This document shows positions 16,937-25,403 of a stretch of 64,000 nt of DNA, one piece after another. The position numbers were made by a program, and so were the translations under genes. How positions within the stretch are numbered: the stretch's first letter is position 1; each line of letters begins with the position of its first letter. This stretch comes from Actinomadura hibisca NBRC 15177 (GTDB taxonomy: Bacteria > Actinomycetota > Actinomycetes > Streptosporangiales > Streptosporangiaceae): assembly GCF_001552635.1 (NCBI RefSeq), contig NZ_BCRO01000011.1, forward strand, positions 304,309-368,308, in the 5' to 3' direction. A model generated the notes under the pieces. It was not told the DNA's origin, searched no databases, and saw nothing but the letters and a program-made list of their open reading frames with translations.

Positions 16937-18457
16937 ATGCGCAGGCCGGTCGAGGGCGAGGTGCGTGTTCACTACGGGCAGCTCTACGTCGTGGGGAACG
17001 ATGGTGGCGTCCACGGGCTGAGTGCCGCCTTCGCAGGGCAGACGTCAGGGCTCTGCGGGGCCGCGGTGCCGGGCTTCCTGTGGCTGATGACCGGGCTCCA
17101 CACCGGGGCCGTGGGGTTCACCGTCGAAGTCCATGAACACGCGCCGGAACTGGACCCGGCCTGGGAGGACGTCGTGGAGGTGTCCTTCCGGCCGCAGACC
17201 TCCACCACCTTCCTCGAACTCTGGGGCGGAGAAGGGTTTTGGGATCTGGGTCTCGAAGAGACCGACCACCGGGTGCGCTACTGCGCGCAGGGGATGGACG
17301 AGGCCAGGGACCTGGACACGCGCATGGACGAACCGCAGGCGGACCACTACCTGCTCCAGTTCTGGCCCGCCCCGCCCGAGCCGGACCGGGTCGTCCGGCA
17401 GACGTCCGATGCAGCCGCCTACTGGCACCGGCACGCCCGCGAACTGCCGCCGCCTCCCACGGCGGCCGAGCGCGCCGCGGCCGAGCGCGCCGAGGCCAAG
17501 CGGCAGGCCCGCGCCGAGCGGAAGCGCGCCGACCAGGAGGAGCGGCGCAAGAGTGAACTGCGCGAGTGGGGCGGCCGGTCGCCGACCGAAGCCCTGCGTG
17601 CGGCGCCGAGCGCGCAGAGCTTGATCCGCTATGACGCCGACCTCGTGCGCGCGCTCGACGCCGCAGGGCCCGGCGTCCAGCGCGGGGTGGCCGTGTTCGC
17701 CGCCCGGAGCGCCGCCACGGCGGCCGGTATCGCCGATCTCGACTGGGTCGCCCCCGCCCTCGCGGCGCTCGCTCAGGGGCGTCCGCTCCCGGCCCCCTTC
17801 GACGACCGGGACCGCATGTCGCAAGCCCTGGGCTCCGACCCGAACGTTCCGGACCGCACGGTCGGCGAGGCGGTACCACCGAAGTCCGAACGCCCCTCGG
17901 GGCCCCTGCGGTACTCGCAACCTCACATGGCCCTGCCGGCGGTGCCTCATGCGGCACAGCCCGATGCTCTTGAAGCCGCGCTCAGTGCGGTGTGGGACGC
18001 GGTGCACGCCTTTGGTGAGGACTACCCGGCGTTTCTTCGGGAGGTCCGGGAGATCTGCACGGCCCTCACGGAAGACGGCTCCTCCATGGCGGATCCCTAC
18101 GGCGCTCCGGCTCCCGTCCAAGAAGCCGAGCAAGGGACGCTGCCCGCGCCCGTCGTACCGGAGGCCGTCGGCGACCTGCTCGACACCGACCTCATCGACG
18201 GTTTCACCCTCCGGATTCCGGCCCACCCGGACCTGGTGGTGGGCTATACCGTCCAGATGGAGTGGGTCGTCGACGGCTCTTCCACCATCCGATGGACTCC
18301 GATCTCCGAACCGGACACGCCGATCGAATGGACCCTCGACATGGACGCGGCCTACGCTGCCGCGTACCGGGGAGGTGCGGAGGTCTTCTACGTCCTGTGC
18401 CGCGACGAGGACACCATCGTCGCCAAGTCGAAGTCCCTCAGATTGCGTGTCCGCTAG
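16937..18457 (+). CDS. Hypothetical 506-aa protein with coiled coil
   Basis: I do not recognise a family. AGGAGG lies five bases before the ATG. The N-terminal 150 residues look like a compact beta-rich domain ('GEVRVHYGQLYVVGND', 'GFTVEVHEHAPELD'). A charged Ala/Glu/Arg segment at about 175-212 is a predicted coiled coil. A middle region follows ('ALRAAPSAQSLIRYD'), and the C-terminal 100 residues may form another beta domain ('YTVQMEWVVDGSSTIRWTPISEPDTPIEWTLDM'). There is no signal peptide or membrane helix. It stands alone between the transporter and a hydrolase gene. Confidence 0.7.
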   Translation: MRRPVEGEVRVHYGQLYVVGNDGGVHGLSAAFAGQTSGLCGAAVPGFLWLMTGLHTGAVGFTVEVHEHAPELDPAWEDVVEVSFRPQTSTTFLELWGGEGFWDLGLEETDHRVRYCAQGMDEARDLDTRMDEPQADHYLLQFWPAPPEPDRVVRQTSDAAAYWHRHARELPPPPTAAERAAAERAEAKRQARAERKRADQEERRKSELREWGGRSPTEALRAAPSAQSLIRYDADLVRALDAAGPGVQRGVAVFAARSAATAAGIADLDWVAPALAALAQGRPLPAPFDDRDRMSQALGSDPNVPDRTVGEAVPPKSERPSGPLRYSQPHMALPAVPHAAQPDALEAALSAVWDAVHAFGEDYPAFLREVREICTALTEDGSSMADPYGAPAPVQEAEQGTLPAPVVPEAVGDLLDTDLIDGFTLRIPAHPDLVVGYTVQMEWVVDGSSTIRWTPISEPDTPIEWTLDMDAAYAAAYRGGAEVFYVLCRDEDTIVAKSKSLRLRVR

Positions 18458-18579
18458 TGCTGTGAGCGCGCGGGTTCGTCGGGCCGGTTCCGACGATCGT
18501 GCTCTGGGCGGAGCCCGGTGTCAGAGCCTTCCGATAGCGTGCCGACGACCCGAACCGACTCCGCTGCGGGAGAACCACC

Positions 18580-19263
18580 GTGGACATCCTGCTCATCGCC
18601 GGCTTGTGGCTCGACGGATCTGTCTGGGACGACGTCGTGCCCGAACTCACCGCGCTCGGCCACCGTCCCGTGCCGCTGACCCTTCCGGGCCAGGGCGTCG
18701 GCTCCGCCTCAGCGACCCTTGACGACCAGGTGGAAGCGGTGCTCGCCGCGATCGATGCGGCGCCCGCGAAGCCACTGGTGGTGGGGCACTCCGCAGCGTC
18801 GACCCTGGCCTGGCAGGCCGCCGACGCGCGACCGGGGAAGGTGGCCAAGGTCGCCCTGGTCGGCGGCTTCCCCGCCCCTGACGGGCGGGCCTACGCCGAT
18901 CACTTCGCGATCGAGGACGGCGTCGTGCCCTTCCCGGGCTGGGACCTCTTCGAGGACGCGGACGCCGCCGACCTGGACCGGCAGGCCCGGGACCGCTTCG
19001 CGGCCGCCGCGCTGCCGGTCCCCGAGGGGGTCGCCCGGGGGATCGTCCGCCTGACCGACGAGCGCCGCTTCGACGTTCCCGTGGTGGTCGTCTGCCCCGA
19101 GTTCACCCCCGCCCAGGCCGCGGAGTGGATCGCCGCCGGCGAGAGCCCCGAACTCGCCCGCGCCGCCCACCTTGAGTACGCGGACCTCGACTCGGGTCAC
19201 TGGCCGATGGTCACGCGTCCCCGCGAACTCGCCGCCGTCCTGGCAAAGGCCGCCGCCTCCTAG
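18580..19263 (+). CDS. Alpha/beta hydrolase
   Basis: A 227-residue soluble alpha/beta-hydrolase of the esterase/lipase-like group. The nucleophile elbow is 'VVGHSAASTLAW' (Ser at about residue 69), and the likely catalytic His is in 'YADLDSGHWPMV' near the C-terminus. It starts with GTG at 18580 behind GGGAG. The N-terminal 'LLIAGLWLDGSVWDDV' gives the oxyanion-hole region. The substrate cannot be predicted. It is transcribed in the same direction as the oxidoreductase 150 bases downstream but is probably separate. Confidence 0.82.
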   Translation: MDILLIAGLWLDGSVWDDVVPELTALGHRPVPLTLPGQGVGSASATLDDQVEAVLAAIDAAPAKPLVVGHSAASTLAWQAADARPGKVAKVALVGGFPAPDGRAYADHFAIEDGVVPFPGWDLFEDADAADLDRQARDRFAAAALPVPEGVARGIVRLTDERRFDVPVVVVCPEFTPAQAAEWIAAGESPELARAAHLEYADLDSGHWPMVTRPRELAAVLAKAAAS

Positions 19264-19412
19264 CGGCGCCGGATCGGGCGGTCAGGCCGCCGCCGGCATC
19301 GGTCGGCTGCCCTTCCCGCTGGGGCTGCGGGCGCGTTCCCTACGCTGGACCACGAGAACGTCGACGTTCCATCGGCGCAGGTAGGCGTCCTGATTCGGCA
19401 TCGGAGCACAGG

Positions 19413-20315
19413 GTGAAGGCAGTCCGTTTCCAGCAGTTCGGCGGCCCGGAGGTCCTTGAGATCGTGGATCTCCCCGATCCGCAGCCGGGTCCCGGCCAGG
19501 TCCGGATCGCGGTGCGCGCGGCCGGTGTCAACGCGAGCGACTGGAAGAAGCGCCGGGGGCTGATGGACGAGGGCCTTCCGCAGACGCTGGGCTATGAAGC
19601 GGCGGGCGTCGTCGACGAGATCGGCGAGGGCGTCGCGGACGTGGCCGTCGGCGATCGTGTGTTCGGCCTCTCCACCGAAGGGATGGCTCAGGCAGAGCTG
19701 GCGGTGTTGTCCCACTATGCGCCGGTCCCGCCGTCGCTTGACTTCGCCGAGGCCGCCGCGCTGCCCGCCGCCGTCGAGACGGCCACGCGCGCACTCGACC
19801 AGCTCGGCGTCGGGAAGGGCAGCGCGCTGCTCGTCAACGGGGCCTCAGGCAGCGTCGGCAGCGCGGCCGTCCAGCTCGCCGTGGCGCGCGGCGCGCGGGT
19901 GATCGGTACCGCGAGTCCGGCGAACCACGAGTACCTGCGCTCGCTGGGGGCCGAGCCCGTCGCCTACGGGCCGGGCCTCGTGGAGCGGGTCCGCGCGCTC
20001 GCTCCCGGCGGCGTCGACCTGGCGCTCGACGTCGCCGGGAGCGGGGTGCTGCCTGAGCTCATCGAGCTTGCCGGGGGCGCGGAACACGTCGTCACGCTCG
20101 CCGACTTCGGTGGCGCGCAGGAGCACGGGGTGTTGTTCAGCCGTGGGGACGCCGGTCGTGCGCTCTACGTGCTCGGCGAGATCGGCGAGCTGGTCGAGAC
20201 CGGACGCTTCACGCCTCCTGCCGTGCGGACCTTCCCGCTCACCGAGGTCGCGGAGGCGCACCGCACGGGCGAGGACGGTCACGTGCGCGGGAAGCTCGTC
20301 CTGCTGGTCGGCTGA
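19413..20315 (+). CDS. NADP-dependent quinone-oxidoreductase-like MDR protein
   Basis: A 300-residue medium-chain reductase of the zinc-independent quinone oxidoreductase group. It has N-terminal 'MKAVRFQQFGGPEVLEIVDLPDP', 'GYEAAGVVDEIGEGV', and the NADPH motif 'LLVNGASGSVGSAAVQLAVARGARVIGTASP'. The zinc-binding cysteines are absent, as expected for this group. The start is GTG at 19413. It ends base-to-base with the stop of the convergent GyrI-like gene, leaving no room for a terminator between them. Confidence 0.88.
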   Translation: MKAVRFQQFGGPEVLEIVDLPDPQPGPGQVRIAVRAAGVNASDWKKRRGLMDEGLPQTLGYEAAGVVDEIGEGVADVAVGDRVFGLSTEGMAQAELAVLSHYAPVPPSLDFAEAAALPAAVETATRALDQLGVGKGSALLVNGASGSVGSAAVQLAVARGARVIGTASPANHEYLRSLGAEPVAYGPGLVERVRALAPGGVDLALDVAGSGVLPELIELAGGAEHVVTLADFGGAQEHGVLFSRGDAGRALYVLGEIGELVETGRFTPPAVRTFPLTEVAEAHRTGEDGHVRGKLVLLVG

Positions 20316-20936
20316 TCAGTCCGCCGTCCGGACCGGTTGCCGGAGGACGGTCTTGAGCTTGGCGGGCTCGGTCCGGCGCTGGTCGCTGAGGTAGATCTCG
20401 TGGTGGAGCCCGCTCATCCGCAACTTGTTGGCGGCGAGGTACTCGTCGTGCAGCCTGGCCAGCGCGGGGCCCTCGTCGTCGTACGGTCCGACGTGCAGGA
20501 GCTGGGCGCTGGTCCCCTCGTGCAGGACCTCGCGGCGGACGTCGGCGATCGCGGGGAGGCCCTTCTTCGCCAGTGCGGTCTTCCTGGCGTCGTCGATGTG
20601 CTCCTCGGTGATCCAGTCGGGCTGGCTGATGAGCATGCGCCAGGACCACTCGTCCTTGGCGCGGGCGGTGAACACCTCCGGGCGGTCGGACCACCACAAC
20701 CCTTCGAGCGGGCCGACGACGAAGTCCCGGTCGAGGTCGCGCTTGCTGGCGAACTTGACCGTGTAGGCGACGGCGTAGAGCGCCTCGACGGCGCGGGCGT
20801 AGTCGGTGCTGGTGTTGGGGTCGCCGTGGCCGTCGATGGCGAGGAACTGCTGCTCGGGCACGTCGACCAGCGCCCAGTCGGCGTTCTTCGGCGCGTAGTA
20901 CGGCTTGAGCTCTCGCTTGATGTCGTAGCGGGTCAT
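20316..20936 (-). CDS. GyrI-like small-molecule-binding domain protein
   Basis: A 206-residue cytosolic protein of the GyrI-like/AraC-effector-binding fold, seen in 'WALVDVPEQQFLAIDGHGDPN', 'FVVGPLEGLWW', 'QPDWITEEHI' and 'SAQLLHVGPYDDEGPALARLHDEYL'. It has no DNA-binding domain of its own. It overlaps the PadR regulator gene by four bases, so it is probably made with it and may bind or sequester the ligand that PadR senses. Confidence 0.82.
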   Translation of the reverse strand: MTRYDIKRELKPYYAPKNADWALVDVPEQQFLAIDGHGDPNTSTDYARAVEALYAVAYTVKFASKRDLDRDFVVGPLEGLWWSDRPEVFTARAKDEWSWRMLISQPDWITEEHIDDARKTALAKKGLPAIADVRREVLHEGTSAQLLHVGPYDDEGPALARLHDEYLAANKLRMSGLHHEIYLSDQRRTEPAKLKTVLRQPVRTAD

Positions 20937-21520
20937 GACCCGTCGTCCTTTCCGGTGGGGTGGCTCGCGGGGGGTCGGTCGCCGGGCTCGGCCAGTGCCG
21001 CCCGGTAGTCGGCCAGCCACCGCTGTTCGGCGGTCAGCTGGCTCAGCGTGTAGTCGAAGATGGCGCGGACGAAGCCGGGCAACCCGGGCTGGGCGTCGCG
21101 GGTCGCGCCGAGGGCGGCGATCTTCTCGGCCAGGGCCTCGGCCCGCTGGTCGAGCGCGGCCCGGAGGTGCTCGGGCGCGATGACCGGCTGGTTGGCGAGG
21201 CCGACCAGGAGGGGCGGGAACACCGGCCGGAGTTCGGCCACCGCCGCCTCGGCCGACTGCGCGCACACCCGGCGCCCCTCGGCGGTAGGCCCGTACACCC
21301 GGCGGGCCTTGCCGCGCGCGGGCCGCGACCGGTCGATCTCGGCGATCAGGCCGCGATCGCGGAGCCGGGTCAGCAGGTAGTAGATCGAGCTGAAGCCGAT
21401 CTCGGTCCACTCGCGCATGCCGCGCGCGGTGATGACTTCGTCCAGTTCGTAGCCGTGTCGCGGCTGTTCCACGAGCAGGCCGAGCAGAGTCAGCTCGGCG
21501 GGCGTCAGGTCGGCGGCCAT
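20933..21520 (-). CDS. PadR-family transcriptional regulator
   Basis: A 195-residue repressor. Its N-terminal winged helix is of PadR type ('LLGLLVEQPRHGYELDEVI', 'EIGFSSIYYLLTRLRDRGLI', 'GKARRVYGPTAEGRR'), and its C-terminal half is a helical dimerisation domain. A 28-bp perfect palindrome ends directly at the start codon and overlaps the predicted -10 box, which strongly suggests autorepression. There is no Shine-Dalgarno, and the promoter position predicts a leaderless mRNA. It is translationally coupled to the GyrI-like gene. Confidence 0.88.
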   Translation of the reverse strand: MAADLTPAELTLLGLLVEQPRHGYELDEVITARGMREWTEIGFSSIYYLLTRLRDRGLIAEIDRSRPARGKARRVYGPTAEGRRVCAQSAEAAVAELRPVFPPLLVGLANQPVIAPEHLRAALDQRAEALAEKIAALGATRDAQPGLPGFVRAIFDYTLSQLTAEQRWLADYRAALAEPGDRPPASHPTGKDDGS

Positions 21521-21555
21521 GCTTCTATTCTAGTACTAGAATAGAAGCAGATCAA
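21521..21555 (-). promoter_or_regulatory. PadR operator overlapping a leaderless promoter
   Basis: Bases 21521-21548 are a perfect 28-bp palindrome centred on AGTACT. On the minus strand, TTGATC (21555-21550), a 17-base spacer and TAGAAT (21532-21527) form a promoter whose start would fall at about the A of the PadR ATG (21520). The palindrome covers the -10 box. Confidence 0.75.
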
Positions 21556-21678
21556 CGGTGTTGGTGAGGGACACCGCCGTCAGCGGCCGGGCTGCGTGAC
21601 GCGAAGCCAAGCTTGGCCAGGAAGCGGCCCTCGGGCAGGTTCCGCCGGATGATCCGGATGGTCTAGCGGTGGACGGGC

Positions 21679-22548
21679 TCAGGAAGGCGATCGCCTGACG
21701 TGTTCTCGCGGTCCTCCGGAAGGCATCAGGTGGCGGCTCTGGGCGGTGACGCGCACCGCCGTCCTCGGAGCCAGCCGGTTCAGCCGCCACAGCAGCCGCA
21801 TCTGCGCCGGAGCGATGATGATGGGCCGGTTGCGGTCGACACCGGCCAGGACCGCGTCGGCGAGCCGGTCGACCGGGTACAGGCCGAGCTGGAAACGCCG
21901 GGCGATCTGCCGCCAGCCGTTCTCCATGCCGGTGCGGGGCAGCCCGGGATTGACGCGTTCGAGCAGCGGGGTGTCGATGAACCCGGGACAGGCCACGGTG
22001 ACCCGCACCCCGTGCCGGGCGGCTTCGGCGCGGAGCGCCAGCGACAGCCCGACCACCGCGTGCTTGGCGGTCACGTACGGCAGCATGAACGGCACCGGCG
22101 CGAGCCCGGCCATGGACGCGACGTTGACGATGTGCCCGTGCCCCTGCTCGATCATGATCGGGTAGGCGGCGTGCACCCCGTGGACGACGCCGTGCAGGTT
22201 CACCGCCAGGGTCCGGTCCCAGTGCTCGGGCGACAACGTCTCGGCCCGTCCCGCCACGAAGATCCCGGCGTTGTTGACGACGTAGTCCAGCCGACCCTGC
22301 CGGTCCCGCACGCCGTGGATCAGGGCTCGTACGGCTTCGGCGTCGGCGACGTCCAGCACGGCCGCGGCCGCTCCCAGCTCGTCGGCGGTGGCCTGGACGC
22401 CGTCCGCGTCGATGTCGGCGAGGGTCACCGCGCAGCCGCGCCGCACCAGCCGGGCGGCGATCGCGGCCCCGATCCCGGACGCCCCGCCGGTGACGACGGC
22501 GACGGGAACGCCATTCCCGGTGCGCGAGCCGCTACCTGGAAACCTCAT
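21679..22548 (-). CDS. SDR-family oxidoreductase
   Basis: A 289-residue SDR. It has 'VAVVTGGASGIGAAIAARL', 'LADIDADGV', 'DYVVNNAGIFVAGRAETL', 'VNVASMAG' and catalytic 'YVTAKHAVV'. The longer C-terminus ('IIIAPAQMRLLWRLNRLAP') resembles SDRs that act on lipids or steroid-like substrates. The ATG at 22548 lies seven bases after a small upstream gene. Between this gene and the PadR promoter, 21556-21678 shows a short stretch with coding-like bias on the minus strand ('RRNLPEGRFLAKLGF') but no complete gene. Confidence 0.87.
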   Translation of the reverse strand: MRFPGSGSRTGNGVPVAVVTGGASGIGAAIAARLVRRGCAVTLADIDADGVQATADELGAAAAVLDVADAEAVRALIHGVRDRQGRLDYVVNNAGIFVAGRAETLSPEHWDRTLAVNLHGVVHGVHAAYPIMIEQGHGHIVNVASMAGLAPVPFMLPYVTAKHAVVGLSLALRAEAARHGVRVTVACPGFIDTPLLERVNPGLPRTGMENGWRQIARRFQLGLYPVDRLADAVLAGVDRNRPIIIAPAQMRLLWRLNRLAPRTAVRVTAQSRHLMPSGGPREHVRRSPS

Positions 22549-22555
22549 CAGTTCC

Positions 22556-22804
22556 TCAGCGGTGCAGCCAGTAGGAGATGAAGCGGTCGACGGTCGCGAG
22601 TTCCTCGCCGAAGGCCAGGAACGGCGAAGTACTTAGCAGCCCGACGGGAGCGGCCCCTCCATCGGACGCCCGATCGTGCGGCGCGCAGGGCGCGGGCATA
22701 CCGACCAGCAGGAGGTGCCGGAGCCGGTGCCGTTCACCGTCGGGGTGGTGGAGCGCGCAGTCGGCTCCCCGTGCGTCCGGCGTGCGCACCTGCTCGTTGA
22801 TCAT
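22556..22804 (-). CDS. Small hypothetical protein upstream of SDR
   Basis: An 82-residue frame from the ATG at 22804 ('MINEQVRTPDARG') with coding-like codon bias over most of its length. It ends seven bases before the SDR gene and so may be co-transcribed. The last 25 residues ('LAFGEELATVDRFISYWLHR') look like a helical end of a larger protein, so this may instead be a remnant. The start lacks a good ribosome site. I do not recognise a family. Confidence 0.35.
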   Translation of the reverse strand: MINEQVRTPDARGADCALHHPDGERHRLRHLLLVGMPAPCAPHDRASDGGAAPVGLLSTSPFLAFGEELATVDRFISYWLHR

Positions 22805-22892
22805 CCCGGCGATGCTAGGCGGGCCGTTCGGAGGCGATCCAGCAGCGGCGGCCAAGGTCGTCTAAAGCCTTGGCCGCTGGCATCTTCCCCCT

Positions 22893-24858
22893 CTATTGGC
22901 GGAGGCGCGGTGCCCATTTCGCCAGCTCGATGACGCCGTAGGTCAGTACGGCCACCGCCACGACGCGCGTCCAGGCGTCGGTGCCGAGCGGGGCGGAGTG
23001 GAACAGCTCGTTCATGAACGGCGCGTAGGTGTAGAGCGCCTGCACGGCGAGCAGCGCGAGGGCCCCGACGCCGACCCAGGGGTTGCGGCGCACGCCGCGC
23101 CACACCATCGGCCGGTCGATGGACAGGCAGTTGAACAGGTAGGCCAGCAGTGTCACCGCGAAGACGTTCACCACGACGGTCCGGGCCTCGGCCAGGGACG
23201 CGCCGTGGTCCTGCTCCCAGTGGAACAGGCCGAACGCGCCCGCGAGCAGGATCGCCGCGACCAGCAGGACGCGGGCGGTCAGCGCCCGGGTCAGCAGCGG
23301 CAGGGACGGGTCGCGGGGCGGACGGCGCATGATGTCGTCGTCGCGGGGCTCGACGGCGAAGGGCAGGCCGAGGATCAGCACGGCGGTCATGTTCAGCCAC
23401 AACACCTGCACCGGCAGGATCGGCAGCTCGCCGCCGCCCAGGACGGCCGCCATCAGCACCAGGCCCAGGCCGATGTTGGCGGGCAGCGCCCAGACGATGA
23501 ACTTGACCAGGTTGTCGAAGACGCCGCGGCCCTCCTCGACGGCGGCCTTGATGGAGGCGAAGTCGTCGTCGGTGAGGATCATGTCGGCGGACTCCTTGGC
23601 GACCTCGGTGCCGCCGCGCCCCATGGCGATGCCGATGTCGGCCTGCTTGAGGGCGGGCGCGTCGTTGACGCCGTCCCCGGTCATGGCGATCACGTGCGAG
23701 CGGCTCTGCAACGCTCGGACCAGCCGCAACTTCTGCTCGGGCGAGACGCGGGCGAACACGGCGGTGCGCTCGACGGCGTCGGGCAGCTCGTCGTCGGAGC
23801 AGGCGGCCAGCTCCGTCCCCGTCAGCACGGCCCCCTCCAGGCCGATCTGCTCGCCGACGGCGCGCGCGGTGGCGACATGGTCGCCGGTGATCATCTTGAC
23901 CTGGATTCCGGCGGCCCGGCAGGCGCGGACGGCCGGGGCGGCCTGGTCGCGGGGCGGGTCGTGCATGGCCTGGAGGCCGAGCAGGGTGAGGCGGGGCAGC
24001 CCGTCGAGGCGGGTGGTGCCGGGGGCGAGGTCGGCGCGGGCGAAGGCGAGGACGCGCAGGGCGCAGCGGCCGTAGCCCTCCACCAGCTCGTCGATCCGCC
24101 GCCGGTCGAGGGGTTCGGGGCGGCCGTCCAGGCGCAGGTCGCCGTGCGGCGCGTAGCCGGTGCCGGTCACCTCGTAGCGGCGGCCTCCGGCGGCGATGTC
24201 GGTGACCGTCATCTGGTTCCGGGTCGGTGTGCCGGTCTTGTCGGTGCAGATGACGGTGGTGCTGCCGAGGGTCTCGACGGCGGGCAGGCGGCGGATGATG
24301 ACGTTGCGCCGCACCATGCGGGCCACGCCGAACGCCAGGGTGATGGCCACCACGGCGTGCAGTCCCTCGGGGATGGCGCCGACCGCCGGCGCCACGGCGG
24401 CGGTCAACATCTCCGCGACGGGCTGCCCGCGCAGCACCCCGACGGCGAACGTGACGGCGGCCAGGCCCAGGATCGCGACGGTGACCAGCTTGCTGAAGTG
24501 GGCGATCTTCTTAGTGAGCGGCGTCTGCACGTCGGTCGCCTGGTCCACCAGCCGGTGGACCAGGCCGATCTCGGTGTCCGCGCCGGTGGCGGTGACCAGG
24601 CCCGCGCCCTGGCCGTAGGGGGCGAACGTGCCGGAGTAGGCCATGTTGCGGCGGTCGGCCAGCGCCGCGTCCACGAACTCGCCGAGGACGGCGGTGATCA
24701 CCGCGGCGGCCAGCAGCACGTAGATCAGCGGGCTGTGGAACTGGAGGAGGAACCGCAGGAAGGGCCCTCGCCTGCGAGCTGCGGGGAGGGCGTTCGGTCC
24801 GTACCGCGCCAGCCGCTTCCCCGCCTCGGCCGGGGTCAGCCCGCGCTCGGCGTCTGGC
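22893..24858 (-). pseudogene. Cation-transporting P-type ATPase lacking actuator and nucleotide-binding domains
   Basis: The frame is related to PMCA/SERCA-like P2 ATPases. It keeps the N-terminal cation-ATPase domain ('LTPAEAGKRLARYGPNALP'), membrane helices, the 'PEGL' ion site, the P-domain 'CTDKTGTPT' (usual DKTGTLT with Leu to Pro), 'TGDGVNDAPALKQADIG' and the C-terminal membrane domain. Two parts are missing in frame: 'FVDAA' joins directly to 'LADRRNMAYSGT', removing the actuator domain with TGES, and 'LDGRPEPLDRRR' joins to 'GRCALRVLAFA', removing the nucleotide-binding domain with KGAP. The first ATG is at 24719, inside a membrane helix; recognisable sequence runs to about 24858 without a start. 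A normal ion pump cannot result. Confidence 0.8.
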
Positions 24859-25285
24859 CTGGGAGCTCATGTGCCGGGCGGAGATGCACCACCTGCCGGT
24901 CGTCGATGACCGGGGGCGATGCCTGGGCGTGCTGGACGCACAGACGATCACCATGGCGTGGGACACGACCGGCCCCGGCCGGGCGCGCAAACCCGTCACG
25001 GTCCTGCTGCGCGGCCGGGCACCGGCGACGGTCGCCCCGGAGACACCGATCCCGGACGCCGCCCGCGCCATGCTGGAGTCCGGCACCGACAGCGTCGCGG
25101 TCGCGGGGGAGGATGGTGCGCTGCGCGGCCTGATCACCGGCCGCGACCTGGTCGGCGCCCTGGCAGGCGAACCGCGCAGGCGAGGCGCACACCGTTCGGG
25201 CATGCCGTCCCTCTACCGGATCGAACCGATCCTGCCCGACCGCCCCACCGTGCACCCCGGCACCAGCCGGATACCTCCAGCATGA
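24851..25285 (+). pseudogene. CBS-domain protein, 5'-truncated
   Basis: The homologous frame begins at about 24851 ('RLAWELMCRAEMHHLPVVDD') with no promoter or ribosome site; the first ATG is at 24869. It keeps the second half of one CBS motif ('HHLPVVDDRGRCLGVLD') and a complete second one ('TPIPDAARAMLESGTDSVAVAGEDGALRGLITGRDL'). CBS pairs bind adenine nucleotides and regulate other proteins. The 5' end abuts the truncated 5' end of the opposite-strand ATPase with no intergenic DNA. The C-terminal 28 residues are unusual. It may be translated from 24869 but is probably a remnant. Confidence 0.6.
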
Positions 25286-25350
25286 CCCCCACCCCGGACG
25301 AGCCGGCGTCCCGTCTCCCCGCCTTTTGCGTGTGCCCTGCCATGCGTGAG

Positions 25351-25401
25351 GCCCTGCGCCTACCGTGGGAGTTGTCGAGGCTTCCACGGAAGGGGCAGGG
25401 C
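25351..25401. promoter_or_regulatory. Nested inverted repeats covering the XRE ribosome site
   Basis: GCCCTGC (25351-25357) pairs with GCAGGGC (25395-25401), and inside it CCGTGG (25363-25368) pairs with CCACGG (25384-25389). The outer arm includes the purine-rich ribosome site just before the ATG at 25404. It may be an RNA hairpin or an operator. Confidence 0.4.
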
Positions 25402-25403
25402 CT

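Noticed and set aside
21556..21678. A minus-strand stretch reading RRNLPEGRFLAKLGF as a small gene
   Set aside because: It is interrupted by stops, lacks a start and could be only a trace of an older gene.
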